Below are positions 37,954-47,267 of a DNA stretch of 64,000 bases, one piece after another. The translations under genes were made by a program, and so were the position numbers. A model generated the notes under the pieces. It searched no databases and was not told the origin of the DNA. It worked only from the letters and a program-made list of their open reading frames with translations. The DNA comes from Ketobacter sp. MCCC 1A13808 (GTDB lineage Bacteria > Pseudomonadota > Gammaproteobacteria > Pseudomonadales > Ketobacteraceae), in NCBI RefSeq assembly GCF_009746715.1, contig NZ_VRKW01000012.1, positions 59,577 through 123,576 of the forward strand, given 5' to 3'. Position 1 is the first letter of the stretch. Each line of letters begins with the position of its first letter.

Positions 37954-39498
37954 TTAATCCAGTTTGGGGCCCGCATTGCGGATCTCGTCAGAAACTTCGC
38001 TGTATTTCTCGAAGTTTTTGTTGAACAGCTCGGCCAGGTGTTTGGCACGCTCATGATAAGCGTCTTTATCGGCCCAGGTATTCTGCGGGATCAGCAGCTC
38101 AGGGTTAACACCGGGAACGTCAACGGGCACATCCAGATTCAGCACATCGATATGACGGGTGTCGATATTGTCCAGCGCGCCGCTCAGAATGGCAGTAATA
38201 ACGCCGCGGGTGGTGGGAATATCAAAACGCTTGCCTTCACCGTAAGGGCCGCCGGTCCAGCCGGTATTCACCAGGTACACTTTAGAATCAAACTCTTCAA
38301 TGCGTTTGATCAGCAGCTCGGCATACTCGCCGGCAGGGCGCGGGAAGAACGGGGCGCCGAAACAGGTCGAAAATGTGGTTTTGATGCCGGCATCGGAACC
38401 CATTTCAGTGGAACCAACCAGTGCCGTGTAGCCACTCAGGAAGTGGTAGGCAGCAGCTTGGTTGTTAAGGCGGGAAACCGGAGGGATAACGCCGTTCAAG
38501 TCGCAGGTCAGGAAGATAACGTGCTTGGGTTCACCGGCGCTGTTTTCGATCACCCGCTTTTCGATGTTTTCCAGCGGATAAGCGGCACGGGTGTTCTGGG
38601 TCAGTGAACAATCTTCGTAATCCGGGATACGGTTGTCGTCCATTACGACGTTTTCCAGAACGGCTCCGAAGCGGATGGCGTCCCAAATAACCGGCTCGTT
38701 TTTCTGGCTCAGGTCGATACATTTGGCGTAGCAGCCGCCTTCCAGATTGAATACGGCGCCCTTCGCCCAGCCGTGTTCGTCGTCACCAATCAAATAACGG
38801 TCAGGGTCAGCGGACAATGTGGTCTTGCCAGTGCCGGACAGGCCGAAGAATAAGGCAACGCCGCCGTCCTCGCCCACGTTAGAGGAGCAGTGCATAGGCA
38901 ATACGGATTTCTCTGGTAGCAGGAAGTTTTGTACAGAGAACATGGCCTTCTTCATTTCACCAGCGTAACGCATACCGGCGATCAGCACTTTACGTGCAGC
39001 GAAGTTAAGGATGACACAGCCGTCACTGTTGGTGCCATCGCGCTCGGGATCACACTCGAATGTGGGAGCGTGCAGAATTTCCCAGGGCTCTTTGGTTTTT
39101 GGATTCCACTTTTCGGGAATGATGAACAGGCAACGACCGAACAGGTTGTGCCATGCGGTCTGGGTGGTCACCTTAACGGCAATATAGTGATCGGCATCGG
39201 CGCCGACGTGCAGGTTGGAGATGAACTGGTCGTCGTGAGAAACGTGCTCTGCAACCCGGCTCCACAGTGCGTCAAATTTATCGGCCGGGAAAGGACGGTT
39301 AACAGGACCCCAGTGAATCAGTTCGCTGGTGCCGGGTTCTTCAACGATGTAACGATCCATCGGAGAACGGCCGGTGCGGGCACCGGTGTTGGCAACAAAG
39401 GCACCGTTGGCAGCCAGTTGTCCTTCACCACGTTTGATGGCTTGTTCGATCAGAAACGTGCTGCTCGGATCAGTATAAATCTCTGGGGCGTTTGACAT
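37954..39498 (-). CDS. pckA: Phosphoenolpyruvate carboxykinase (ATP)
   Basis: 514 residues. Typical motifs are [14 protein letters not shown], the kinase-1a P-loop [16 protein letters not shown], the metal-binding [20 protein letters not shown] and [10 protein letters not shown]. The enzyme turns oxaloacetate and ATP into phosphoenolpyruvate, the entry step of gluconeogenesis. Length is in the family range (about 510-540). Preceded by a 428-base non-coding region and closed by a strong terminator. Confidence 0.96.
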   Translation of the reverse strand: MSNAPEIYTDPSSTFLIEQAIKRGEGQLAANGAFVANTGARTGRSPMDRYIVEEPGTSELIHWGPVNRPFPADKFDALWSRVAEHVSHDDQFISNLHVGADADHYIAVKVTTQTAWHNLFGRCLFIIPEKWNPKTKEPWEILHAPTFECDPERDGTNSDGCVILNFAARKVLIAGMRYAGEMKKAMFSVQNFLLPEKSVLPMHCSSNVGEDGGVALFFGLSGTGKTTLSADPDRYLIGDDEHGWAKGAVFNLEGGCYAKCIDLSQKNEPVIWDAIRFGAVLENVVMDDNRIPDYEDCSLTQNTRAAYPLENIEKRVIENSAGEPKHVIFLTCDLNGVIPPVSRLNNQAAAYHFLSGYTALVGSTEMGSDAGIKTTFSTCFGAPFFPRPAGEYAELLIKRIEEFDSKVYLVNTGWTGGPYGEGKRFDIPTTRGVITAILSGALDNIDTRHIDVLNLDVPVDVPGVNPELLIPQNTWADKDAYHERAKHLAELFNKNFEKYSEVSDEIRNAGPKLD

Positions 39499-39926
39499 TT
39501 TTCCTATGACCTCACTGTATCGGCTTGTGGCCGAACTTTACTAACTTATGAAATGAAAGCTGTATGGCTATCGTTATGAGATAACGTTGCCGCCGGCTTG
39601 ACCGCGGCGGTTGCTTCTCAAGAGCAGGAGAATACTGGGCTGCACCCATGACAGACCAGTGAAGCCTCTCCAGGAATGTATCTTTTGGACGGGAGAGGTT
39701 GGTTTCTGTCCCCTGGGCCCTGCTCAATCTTAACGCCAGCCCGAATTTGAGCCGCGAATTATGGCAAATTTCATGCTAAAACGCTAAGCCTTTCCACCCC
39801 TGGCTGGAAAGCGGCACTTTGTGTCGTTTTGTTCCTCTTTGTAATTGTTGGGAAATGCCCTGTTCAGACGACATTGCCGGTCAACCCGAATGGAAGCTAA
39901 GCATCTGTTTTTAAATAACATACTGA
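39499..39926. other. Long upstream region of pckA
   Basis: 428 bases between hslO and pckA without a supported gene. A minus frame (39512-39727) has no ribosome site or family signal. CTTTCCA (39790-39796) and TGGAAAG (39805-39811) form a short hairpin about 115 bases beyond the hslO stop. The rest probably carries pckA regulatory sequence; no operator was recognised. Confidence 0.4.
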
Positions 39927-40823
39927 CTAATTTAAGGGGGAGTTTTCGGGCTTGGGTACGACGACACTATCCTGAAAAAACAAGGCGACATCGACGCTGT
40001 CGAACACATAGCGTTCATTGCAAAACTGACAGGTTACGTCGACTTTTCCCTGTTCTGCAAGAATGCTGTCCAATTCTTCTTTACCTAACTGTATAAGTGC
40101 ATTGACAGTGCGCTCGCGGGAGCAGGTGCATTGAAATACAACCGGCTCAGACGCAAACAACTGTACCGTTTCTTCATGGAACAGCCGGTACAAAATGGTA
40201 GCGCAATCCAGATTCAGCAACTCTTCTGCGGTCAGGGTTCTGGCCAGGCTGGTGACCCGGTCCCATTCATCCTTTAGCGCTTCCGGGTCCGGCTTTTCGC
40301 CGGAGTGAGCGGGCAACACCTGAAGCAGCAAGCCGCCCGCGCGGTTATTACCGTGGAATAACTGGATCTGGGTTTTGAGTTGTTCCGAATGCTGGAAGTA
40401 ATGTTCGAGGCACTGAGACAGGTTGTTTCCATCCAGAGGCACTACACCTTGATAGCGCTCACCGTTCAGGGGAGTAATCGTGATCGACAGGGTGGATTGG
40501 CCCAGCATGGCCCGAAAACTCATCGCGGTGGTATCCCCATCCCAGCGCGCAATAGCCCGCAATTTGTGGTCATGGGTGCACTCCACCGTGAGCAGGCTGA
40601 CAACGCCGGTGCCGCGAGCCTGAATGGTCATGGCGCCTTCGAATTTTAAGGTGGCGGTCAATAGCGTGGCAGCCGCCATCATCTCGCCCAGTATGGCCTG
40701 GATTTCCAGCGGATAGTCGTGCTTTGCGATTACTGTCTGAAAACTGCTGTCCAGCAGTGTCCACTGTCCCCTGACGCCACTGTCATTGATGATAAATCGT
40801 TGACTGATATCATTATTACTCAT
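39927..40823 (-). CDS. hslO: Redox-regulated chaperone Hsp33
   Basis: 298 residues from the ATG at 40823, one base after the hslR stop; a GTG three codons earlier is possible. The N-terminal folding domain (ISQRFIINDSGVRGQWTLLD, GGLLLQVLP) and the C-terminal zinc/redox switch with CTC and CQFC (four cysteines) are complete. Under oxidative stress the cysteines form disulfides and release zinc, activating holdase function. It is in an operon with hslR, as in E. coli. Confidence 0.95.
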   Translation of the reverse strand: MSNNDISQRFIINDSGVRGQWTLLDSSFQTVIAKHDYPLEIQAILGEMMAAATLLTATLKFEGAMTIQARGTGVVSLLTVECTHDHKLRAIARWDGDTTAMSFRAMLGQSTLSITITPLNGERYQGVVPLDGNNLSQCLEHYFQHSEQLKTQIQLFHGNNRAGGLLLQVLPAHSGEKPDPEALKDEWDRVTSLARTLTAEELLNLDCATILYRLFHEETVQLFASEPVVFQCTCSRERTVNALIQLGKEELDSILAEQGKVDVTCQFCNERYVFDSVDVALFFQDSVVVPKPENSPLN

Positions 40824-40824
40824 G

Positions 40825-41232
40825 CTAATCACTCTGCTGCTGTCTGAATTGAAGCATTTGCCTGCGCTGTTTTTTGTTGGGGCGGTTTTCAGTGTGGGGG
40901 GTGGATGCGCCCAGTGCTTTGCGTTGTTCTGCCATTAAGCGGCGCTTCTCCAGGCTTGCGGCGGTTTCGTCATAGAGTGTGGCGGCCAGTGTGGCGTTGC
41001 CCCGGCGATCGCTGAGACGGGTGACCACCACTTCTTTTTCATCCATACCCTGGCGCAGCCGGATGAGCGCGCCCACGGCGACCTCTTTGCTGGCTTTCAC
41101 CCGGTGCCCCTCATAGTGAACTTTGCCACCATCGATCATGTCTTTGGCGATGGTGCGGGTCTTGTAAAAGCGGGCAGCCCATAACCATTTGTCCAAACGG
41201 ACTTTGCTATCGTTATCGTGTGGTTGCTTCAT
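40825..41232 (-). CDS. hslR: Heat-shock ribosome-associated protein Hsp15
   Basis: 135 residues from ATG at 41232 (MKQPHDND); 35 upstream residues are open but lack family similarity. The S4 RNA-binding domain is clear: VRLDKWLWAARFYKTRTIAK, DMIDGGKVHYEGHRVKASKE. A basic tail follows. Hsp15 binds stalled 50S subunits that carry peptidyl-tRNA. The stop is followed after one base by hslO. Its upstream region holds a terminator-like hairpin (41355-41382), so expression may depend on readthrough or an internal promoter. Confidence 0.9.
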   Translation of the reverse strand: MKQPHDNDSKVRLDKWLWAARFYKTRTIAKDMIDGGKVHYEGHRVKASKEVAVGALIRLRQGMDEKEVVVTRLSDRRGNATLAATLYDETAASLEKRRLMAEQRKALGASTPHTENRPNKKQRRQMLQFRQQQSD

Positions 41233-41354
41233 CAGTATTACAGCGTTGGAGACCGGAATCCGCATTATAAAGGGTTTTGAAAAGACGTGCTGCAACGGAT
41301 AGGGGAGAATGCTTTGAAAGGCGGGAAACGGTGGCAATGCTCTGGAAAGCAGGC

Positions 41355-41382
41355 AAAAAAAGGGGCGCCAGAGGGGGCGCCC
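41355..41382 (-). terminator. Rho-independent terminator upstream of hslR
   Basis: GC-rich 7-bp stem (41363-41369 with 41376-41382) followed on the minus strand by seven T residues. It is 262 bases beyond the yrfG stop and 123 bases before the hslR start. Confidence 0.82.
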
Positions 41383-41537
41383 AAGTATCGACTACACAAC
41401 TCAAATTTAATCTCGAACCAAGATAAATAGCTATCTGTGGTGTTGCCATTGCTGGCTGTACCGGCCTGAATCAAGGCACCTCAAAGGGGTAACTAAGAGT
41501 GCGTTAAACATTTGTGCGATGACTCAATGTCGGTACG
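41355..41537 (-). ncRNA. Candidate small RNA or attenuated leader upstream of hslR
   Basis: On the minus strand TATACT (41544-41549) is a good -10 box; the -35 is poor. About 155 bases later a textbook terminator follows: arms GGGCGCC and GGCGCCC with a 6-nt loop and then a run of seven T. Nearest minus-strand genes are yrfG (ends 41644) and hslR (starts 41232), so the terminator belongs to neither coding end. A stand-alone small RNA or a regulated leader for hslR-hslO are the options. No known RNA family was recognised; it is not a tRNA. Confidence 0.4.
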
Positions 41538-41643
41538 AGGGAGAGTATAGGGCGGCATTTTATTTATTGAATAAGTCATTGGCCGCAGAAGCCACTTGAT
41601 GGTGTTTTTTGTCCATAATTCCCGCGAGCAGAAAGGAAATAGA

Positions 41644-42303
41644 TTATATTTCGGGCGGGAAGATCGAGCTGAAGCAGTCCAAGCCGATAAATTCCTCGGT
41701 GTTCATGGAACCGTTCTGGCTATCCGGCTGCTGTACTCCCAATGTATACCCGATGCCGGCGTTGCGGGCAGAACGCAGAACCGCCAGGCTATCGTCTATT
41801 AACAGGGTGCGCGGATAGTCGAAATGCACCACTTCGTGCAAGCGGGACCAGAAGTTGGGGTGCTCCTTGGGCAGGCCGAAGTCGTGGGAGCTGAACATGC
41901 CGTCGAAGTGCGTATGCAGCGGAATCTGTTGCATCTTCAGATCCAGGCTGCCGCGGTGCGCATTGGTGACCAGCACGGCTTTGCGGCCGGATTGCCTGAC
42001 TTTTTCCAGAAACTGAATGGCATTCGGTCGCAGCCCAATCAGGTGTTTGACCTGATTTTTTAGTGCCACGATGTCCAGGCCGGTATGGGCACTCCAGAAA
42101 TCCAGGCAATACCAGTTCAGCGTGCCGCGGTGCTGGCTAAATTGCGCGAACAGTTGGGTTTTTGATTCATCAAGGCTAATATGCTTGGCTTCTGCGTACT
42201 GTTGCGGCAGATAGTGCAGCCAAAAATAGTTATCGAAATACAGATCCAGCAATGTGCCGTCCATATCCAGTAATACGGTGTCGATGTTGTCCCAATTGAT
42301 CAT
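41644..42303 (-). CDS. yrfG: GMP/IMP nucleotidase YrfG (HAD family)
   Basis: 219 residues. The HAD catalytic motif VLLDMDGTLLDLYFDNYFW with nucleophile Asp is near residue 13; motif II is VLVTNAHRG and motif III/IV LLIDDSLAVLRSARNAG. The long start and the FDNYFWLHYLPQQYA segment are specific to YrfG, which dephosphorylates purine nucleotides. It is divergent from nudE, as around E. coli yrfG-nudE-hslRO. Confidence 0.93.
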   Translation of the reverse strand: MINWDNIDTVLLDMDGTLLDLYFDNYFWLHYLPQQYAEAKHISLDESKTQLFAQFSQHRGTLNWYCLDFWSAHTGLDIVALKNQVKHLIGLRPNAIQFLEKVRQSGRKAVLVTNAHRGSLDLKMQQIPLHTHFDGMFSSHDFGLPKEHPNFWSRLHEVVHFDYPRTLLIDDSLAVLRSARNAGIGYTLGVQQPDSQNGSMNTEEFIGLDCFSSIFPPEI

Positions 42304-42382
42304 GGATGAGGTGCAATCCTGTTTACGTTGAACGAAAGTATCATTGAACTGAATAATTTAGATGCGATGTCGAGTAACCATT

Positions 42383-42934
42383 ATGCCGGATAATCCTATC
42401 ATATTGAGCCGTGAAATCGTGGCAGAAAGCCGCCTGTTCGGGGTCGAGCGCCTAGCGTTGCGCTTTTCCAACGGTGAGGAACGGGTGTATGAACGTTTGC
42501 GTACGCCTTCTATACCCGCGGTGTTGATCGTAGCGGTTAAAGAAAATGGCAATGTCGTTCTGATCCGCGAATATTGCTGCGGCACCGGTCGGTATGAATT
42601 GACGTTGCCCAAAGGCGCAATGGATCACCCGGGTGAAGCGGTTTTTGAAGCGGCTAATCGAGAGTTAATGGAAGAGGCGGGTTACGGTGCTCATTCCCTT
42701 ACGGAGTTGAAGGCGCTGTCATTGTCGCCTGCCTATATGGGCCATATGATTCACATCGTGTTGGCACAGGACCTGTATCCGAAAACATTGCCCGGCGATG
42801 AGCCCGAGCCGCTGGAAGTAGTGGAGCACCCGCTGGAAGATATTGAGAGTTTGTTAGCAATGGATGATTTTACTGAAGCCCGCGCGCTCGCGGCGCTTTA
42901 TATGGCCCGAGATATTTATCGAAAAAGGAAGTAA
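42383..42934 (+). CDS. nudE: ADP compounds hydrolase NudE
   Basis: 183 residues from ATG at 42383; an ATG at 42362 would add seven residues. The Nudix box is complete in GAMDHPGEAVFEAANRELMEEAGY (Gly, Glu, REL.EE.G spacing). The start of the protein (EIVAESRLFGVERLALRFSN) is typical of NudE. The enzyme splits ADP-ribose, NADH and diadenosine compounds. The cysQ start follows the stop codon by three bases. Confidence 0.93.
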   Translation: MPDNPIILSREIVAESRLFGVERLALRFSNGEERVYERLRTPSIPAVLIVAVKENGNVVLIREYCCGTGRYELTLPKGAMDHPGEAVFEAANRELMEEAGYGAHSLTELKALSLSPAYMGHMIHIVLAQDLYPKTLPGDEPEPLEVVEHPLEDIESLLAMDDFTEARALAALYMARDIYRKRK

Positions 42935-42937
42935 TCC

Positions 42938-43762
42938 ATGAGTGATTTCGTAAGCAAAACATTAATAGAACAAGTGTTAAAAATTGCCGAATCGGCAGGT
43001 GATGCGATTAAGGTGGTTTATGATCGTGATCGTCCGGTGGAAATTGAAACCAAGAAAGACGACAGTCCGGTGACAGAGGCAGATCACGCCGCGCATCACA
43101 TTATCGTGGATCAGCTGCGCGCCCTAACACCGGACATCGCTGTTTTTTCAGAGGAGTCAGAAGCAATTCCATTTAGTGAGCGGAAGCAGTGGCAGCGTTA
43201 CTGGCTGGTTGATCCGCTGGACGGCACCAAAGAATTTATCAACCGTACCGGCGAGTTCACCGTGAATATCGCTTTGGTAGAAGATAACCAACCGGTGCTG
43301 GGCGTGGTGACTGTACCGTTAAAAGATCAGGCTTATGTCGGCGCGAAAGGTGTGGGTTCCTATAAGGTGGACAAAGGCACCTGGAATAAAATCACAGTGC
43401 GTGCTGTGGAGAACAAGGAATTGGTGGTAGTGGGAAGCCGTCGTCATGGCGCCGAAAAACTCACAAAGCTGATGCAGCAACTGGAGACCGATGGTTATAA
43501 AACCGACATGACCAGCATGGGGAGTTCGCTCAAATTTTGCCTGATTGCAGAAGGTAAAGCCGACTTTTATCCGCGCTTGGCTCCCACCAGTGAATGGGAT
43601 ACCGCAGCCGCCCAGGCCGTGCTTATGGAAGCCGGTGGTCGTGTGGTAACCACGGATTTCAAACCCCTGACCTATAACCGCGAAGACAGTGTGTTGAATC
43701 CGGAATTTTACGCGTTGGGCGCGCCGGAAATTGATTGGCAGGGGTTGCTGCAAGCGAACTGA
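42938..43762 (+). CDS. cysQ: 3'(2'),5'-bisphosphate nucleotidase CysQ
   Basis: 274 residues of the inositol monophosphatase-like fold. Motifs are SPVTEADHAAHHIIVDQLRA, the metal site EESEAIPF, YWLVDPLDGTKEFINRTGEF and EWDTAAAQAVLMEAGG. It removes a phosphate from PAP made during sulfate assimilation, and PAP is also the product of the sulfotransferase encoded 9 kb upstream. A good ribosome site (AAGGAAGT) lies before the start. Operon with nudE; terminator at 43795. Confidence 0.95.
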   Translation: MSDFVSKTLIEQVLKIAESAGDAIKVVYDRDRPVEIETKKDDSPVTEADHAAHHIIVDQLRALTPDIAVFSEESEAIPFSERKQWQRYWLVDPLDGTKEFINRTGEFTVNIALVEDNQPVLGVVTVPLKDQAYVGAKGVGSYKVDKGTWNKITVRAVENKELVVVGSRRHGAEKLTKLMQQLETDGYKTDMTSMGSSLKFCLIAEGKADFYPRLAPTSEWDTAAAQAVLMEAGGRVVTTDFKPLTYNREDSVLNPEFYALGAPEIDWQGLLQAN

Positions 43763-43794
43763 TTTTCAGTGTTGGCTTAAACGAAACGCAAGCG

Positions 43795-43828
43795 AAAAAG
43801 CAGGGCGGATTTACCACCCTGCTTTTTT
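43795..43828 (+). terminator. Rho-independent terminator of nudE-cysQ
   Basis: Arms AAAAAGCAGGG and CCCTGCTTTTT with an 11-nt loop, T-run on the right, 33 bases after the cysQ stop codon. Confidence 0.93.
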
Positions 43829-43900
43829 ATTCTCCTGATTCGCCGGATTTGGTTATAACGACTACTATGTATAAAACCGAAAATCACCAGGAGCGAATCC

Positions 43901-44542
43901 ATGGATCTCTACTTCGCCTATCTTTCCACATACTCTCAAAAAACGTTGCTGGGTTTGTATGAGCGAGGAGTGGAATTTACACCTCACCTTGTGGACCTTA
44001 CTGATCCCGACGCCCGCGCTGAATATCACAAGTTGTACCCGTTCGGAAAGGTACCGCTCCTGATTCGTGAAGATGGACGTATGATTCCGGAGTCGAGCAT
44101 TATTCTGGAATACATTGATACCAGCACCGACGGTGGCCCATTCCTAATTCCGAAGGATCCCGAGTTGAGCCGGCGAGTGCGTTTTCTGGATCGCATGTGT
44201 GATTTGTACCTGAACGACCCCGTTGTCAGTCTGATATTCGAAAGCTGGAAACCGACAGAACAACAGAACCTGGAAATGATGCAGAAAGCCAGTGAAAAAA
44301 TCGGCATCATGTATCGGTTTATGGAAGATCAGTTGCAGGATCGGGAATTTTTGGCTGGCGATGCATTTAGCATGGCCGATTGTTCAGCGCTCCCTGTTTT
44401 GTATTATGCAAAATCATTTGCGCCCTTTGCGGAATCGCCCAATATCCAGTCTTACTGGGATCGTCAATCCAAGCGGGATGCTTTTTTGCGGGTAAAAGCA
44501 GAGGCGGAACCCTATATCACCGCGGTGATGGGGGAGCGTTAA
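43901..44542 (+). CDS. Glutathione S-transferase family protein
   Basis: 213 residues. The thioredoxin-like N-terminal domain (MDLYFAYLSTYSQKTLLGLY) carries a Ser/Tyr-rich start, the cis-proline GKVPLLI and the glutathione-binding IPESSIILEYID. The C-terminal helical domain includes FLAGDAFSMADCSALPVLYY. The ATG follows AGGAG. Detoxification is the usual role; SspA-type roles are less likely because the SspA start motif is absent. Single gene. Confidence 0.9.
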   Translation: MDLYFAYLSTYSQKTLLGLYERGVEFTPHLVDLTDPDARAEYHKLYPFGKVPLLIREDGRMIPESSIILEYIDTSTDGGPFLIPKDPELSRRVRFLDRMCDLYLNDPVVSLIFESWKPTEQQNLEMMQKASEKIGIMYRFMEDQLQDREFLAGDAFSMADCSALPVLYYAKSFAPFAESPNIQSYWDRQSKRDAFLRVKAEAEPYITAVMGER

Positions 44543-45235
44543 TCCAGGTTTAAAAAAAACCCAAGCAAAACGTACACGCCTGGGTGATATGGGTGATGGC
44601 AACCCAAGACTAAGTCAAAAATTTCGTAAGAAAACACCGGCGCATTGCACTACGGTCGCTGCGGGCTCCCATAGCCTGCTCCTAGCGTCGAGCCCCTTTT
44701 GTTTTATTTTCTGATTGGATAATGCCGAGCTGTCGGCGTTGATAACCTGCGGACGGATTGCGGGTGGTATTCTGGATTGCGTTCATGGTTGCGGCCTTTA
44801 TTGTTTTTGTTGTTGTCGGGTCTTGCGACAGGACGAACGCTGCGTATGCAGATTCGTTCACTGCATCTTTAGGATGGCTGATGATATCCAGAAGTCGAGG
44901 GGATTGGGATTGATGTTGATACCGATTTAGTCGAGTGGCCTACTCAGTGATGCGGCATGGCCGGAAGATCCGCATAATCTGCTTTAGACTATTTAATTAA
45001 TGAAATCAGAATCTTGCATTCGTCATACTCTAATGACCTTATTAATGTGCTTGCCTTGAAAACGTTACCCGCCTTTAGTTGTCTGTCATGTGACTCTTCT
45101 GACCAATTTAAATTGGACGAATGTGCCATTTTTGTGGCGTAATCTATTCAAAAAGACAAACCGATTCTGTGTTCAACACAGTTTCCCGGCATCCCGACTC
45201 AAGTGGGAAGCGGTTGTGAAAAAAGAGGAAACGCC
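44543..45235. other. Long non-coding region with two hairpins
   Basis: 693 bases without a supported gene. AACCCAAGC and GCCTGGGT (about 44568-44588) pair with one wobble and, read on the minus strand, are followed by eight T, a terminator facing left. GGGCTC (44663-44668) and GAGCCC (44690-44695) are followed by CTTTTGTTTTATTTT on the plus strand, a second terminator-like element. An open frame at 44715-44930 shows no family signal. The two elements would frame an unknown short transcript. Confidence 0.45.
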
Positions 45236-47200
45236 ATGCATTCCGGTGAGGGAAGTATCAGGATTACTTCCGGATTCTTGAGACGACTTACGCTGTCCTA
45301 TCGAGCGGGACTGGCCGTGGTTTTATTGGTCGCACTGATTACCCATTTGCCGTTTTCCTCCGGTGTATTTTCCACTGACGATTACATGATCCGTAGTATG
45401 GTGACCGGTGATGCGGCGCTGTATGAGAAGGGGTTCAGCAAGGTTGATCCGGATAAATCGGTGTGGCAGGGGGTGATGGACGCTTTTCATTTCTATTCTC
45501 CTGCCGCCGGCACTCTGCACGAATACAAACAGTATGGCAATCTACCCTGGTGGTCCGGTGATGAAGCGCAGATGAACCCCTGGCGACCGGTATCGGCCCT
45601 GACCCATTGGGTTGATTACCAGATTGCGCCCGAATCCGCCCAGTTCCAAATTTTCCATACCCTGTTATACGTTTTATTGTTCGCCTATTGCGGTTATCGC
45701 CTGTTCTGGCGTTTGTCGAACCAGTCTTCCATAGCCGTGTTGGCGACTTTGATGTTGGTGGTCGACTTCAGTCACCTGATGAATTTTAACTGGATCTCCG
45801 CCCGCAATGTGTTCGTTGCCGGTGCGCTTGGTTGTGCCACACTGGAACAATTTATTGTGTGGCGCACGCAGCACAGGCCGATGGCTTTGCCGGCGTCGTT
45901 GGTGCTGTTCGCTCTGGGGCTACTCAGTGCAGAGAGCAGTGTGGCTGTCGGTGGTTACGTGCTGGCGTATTTGGTGATTGTGGAGCGCAACGGTGTTAGA
46001 TCCGTAGTAACCGGGATGCTGCCCTATGCCGCGTTAGTGTTGTTGTGGCGGGGTGTTTATAGCTCTCTGGATTATGGTGCCAGCGGTATAAGTTTATACA
46101 TTGATCCCGGGCGTACACCGTTCGATTTTTTGGTGTCATTGCTGCAGACACTGCCCCTACGATACGCATCGGTGATACTGACGTTGGACAGTGCGGTTGC
46201 AACCCTGTCCCCTCTGCTGCAGGTTTGGGTTTCCCTGGGTAGCCTGGTGCTGGTTCTGTGTTGTCTGGTGGCTATTTTACCGCTGTGCCGTTGCAGTCCT
46301 AAGGTGCGGTTTATGTTGCTGGGTTCGGTATTGGCGGCGGTTCCTGCCGCCGCCCTGACGACGGTCGGACCGCGCTCCGGTTTGTTTATTGCTGTGGGAT
46401 TTTTCTGGGTGCTGGCGGTTTGGGTGTTCCAGTTACTGCGTGGTTATTCTTCGGTGTTTGTGAAGAGTCTGGCAGCGTTGGTGCTGGGGCTGCATTTGTT
46501 TGTGCCCATGGTGGTGGACGTTCTATACACCTCCGGTCTGGTGCCCGTTGTGTACGTTGATGACCAGCATTTTGATAGCGTTGCCGGGCGTTTGCGAGAG
46601 AGTCAGGGTGAGAAATCTTTGGTGGTGGTCAATCCTCCGACACCCAATACACTGTTCTATTTGCCATTTGAGTGGCAGTTGGAGGGTGGCGTGTCGCCCG
46701 CTGCCCTGAATATGCTGGCGCCGGGTTTCATTACGTTTGATCTGAAACGGGTGTCGGCACAGGAATTTGAAATTACCAGTCCGGTCGGTCTGCCGATAAC
46801 TGCAAAGCAAGCGCTGGCGGATTTGAAAGGCAAGCAACCGGCAATGTCGCTGGTTTATACCAGTCAGACATTGCAAGGTTTATTTGTTGCTCCGGATGCG
46901 CACTTCCGGCCGGGCCAAACTTTTTCTGCCGGTAATATGAACGTTGAAATCAGCGCGGTCGACGGGGGGCGGGTGGTCGCAATAAAAATCCGCTTTGATA
47001 ATGACGCCGCTGTGGAGCAGATGATTTGGCAACGATATGACTGGGGTACCCGGGAGTATCGAGTCATGCCGGTGCCCGCGGTGGGGCAGACCCTGCGTTT
47101 TAGCGGTCCGCTTGATATTGATGCTTCAGACCCGTTGCAGCTGTGTCTTGATTGTGAAGAGAAAACCGGCGACGTGATTGACCGGGTTGATCACAACTGA
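45236..47200 (+). CDS. Large polytopic membrane protein, GT-C glycosyltransferase-like
   Basis: 654 residues from ATG at 45236, which has GAGGA upstream; the frame is open to 45203. About 10-11 membrane segments fill residues 25-420. An acidic first loop (SSGVFSTDDYMIRSMV, with the STDDY pair) and NPWRPVSALTHWVDYQ recall GT-C type membrane glycosyltransferases. The last 220 residues are a soluble, presumably periplasmic domain ending in CLDCEEKTGDVID. The family assignment is by layout only. It is single in its neighbourhood, after 693 bases of non-coding DNA. Confidence 0.6.
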   Translation: MHSGEGSIRITSGFLRRLTLSYRAGLAVVLLVALITHLPFSSGVFSTDDYMIRSMVTGDAALYEKGFSKVDPDKSVWQGVMDAFHFYSPAAGTLHEYKQYGNLPWWSGDEAQMNPWRPVSALTHWVDYQIAPESAQFQIFHTLLYVLLFAYCGYRLFWRLSNQSSIAVLATLMLVVDFSHLMNFNWISARNVFVAGALGCATLEQFIVWRTQHRPMALPASLVLFALGLLSAESSVAVGGYVLAYLVIVERNGVRSVVTGMLPYAALVLLWRGVYSSLDYGASGISLYIDPGRTPFDFLVSLLQTLPLRYASVILTLDSAVATLSPLLQVWVSLGSLVLVLCCLVAILPLCRCSPKVRFMLLGSVLAAVPAAALTTVGPRSGLFIAVGFFWVLAVWVFQLLRGYSSVFVKSLAALVLGLHLFVPMVVDVLYTSGLVPVVYVDDQHFDSVAGRLRESQGEKSLVVVNPPTPNTLFYLPFEWQLEGGVSPAALNMLAPGFITFDLKRVSAQEFEITSPVGLPITAKQALADLKGKQPAMSLVYTSQTLQGLFVAPDAHFRPGQTFSAGNMNVEISAVDGGRVVAIKIRFDNDAAVEQMIWQRYDWGTREYRVMPVPAVGQTLRFSGPLDIDASDPLQLCLDCEEKTGDVIDRVDHN

Positions 47201-47267
47201 ATGTCACACAGGGATCTTCATTCAGGCCTCGACACAACCCCCGAGTTCGGTGCCGTTGCTGTTGTTA

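Larger units (their letters stand above)
41233..41643. other. Non-coding region between yrfG and hslR
   Basis: About 410 bases without a gene that I can support. The minus strand carries a TATACT box at 41544-41549 and a terminator-like hairpin at 41355-41382, which together outline a transcript of about 180 nt described separately. A 78-codon frame (41213-41449) crosses the hairpin and is probably chance. Confidence 0.5.

Noticed and set aside
41213..41449. 78-codon minus-strand frame upstream of hslR
   Set aside because: It crosses a strong terminator and has no ribosome site or recognisable protein. Kept only as a remark on the candidate leader.
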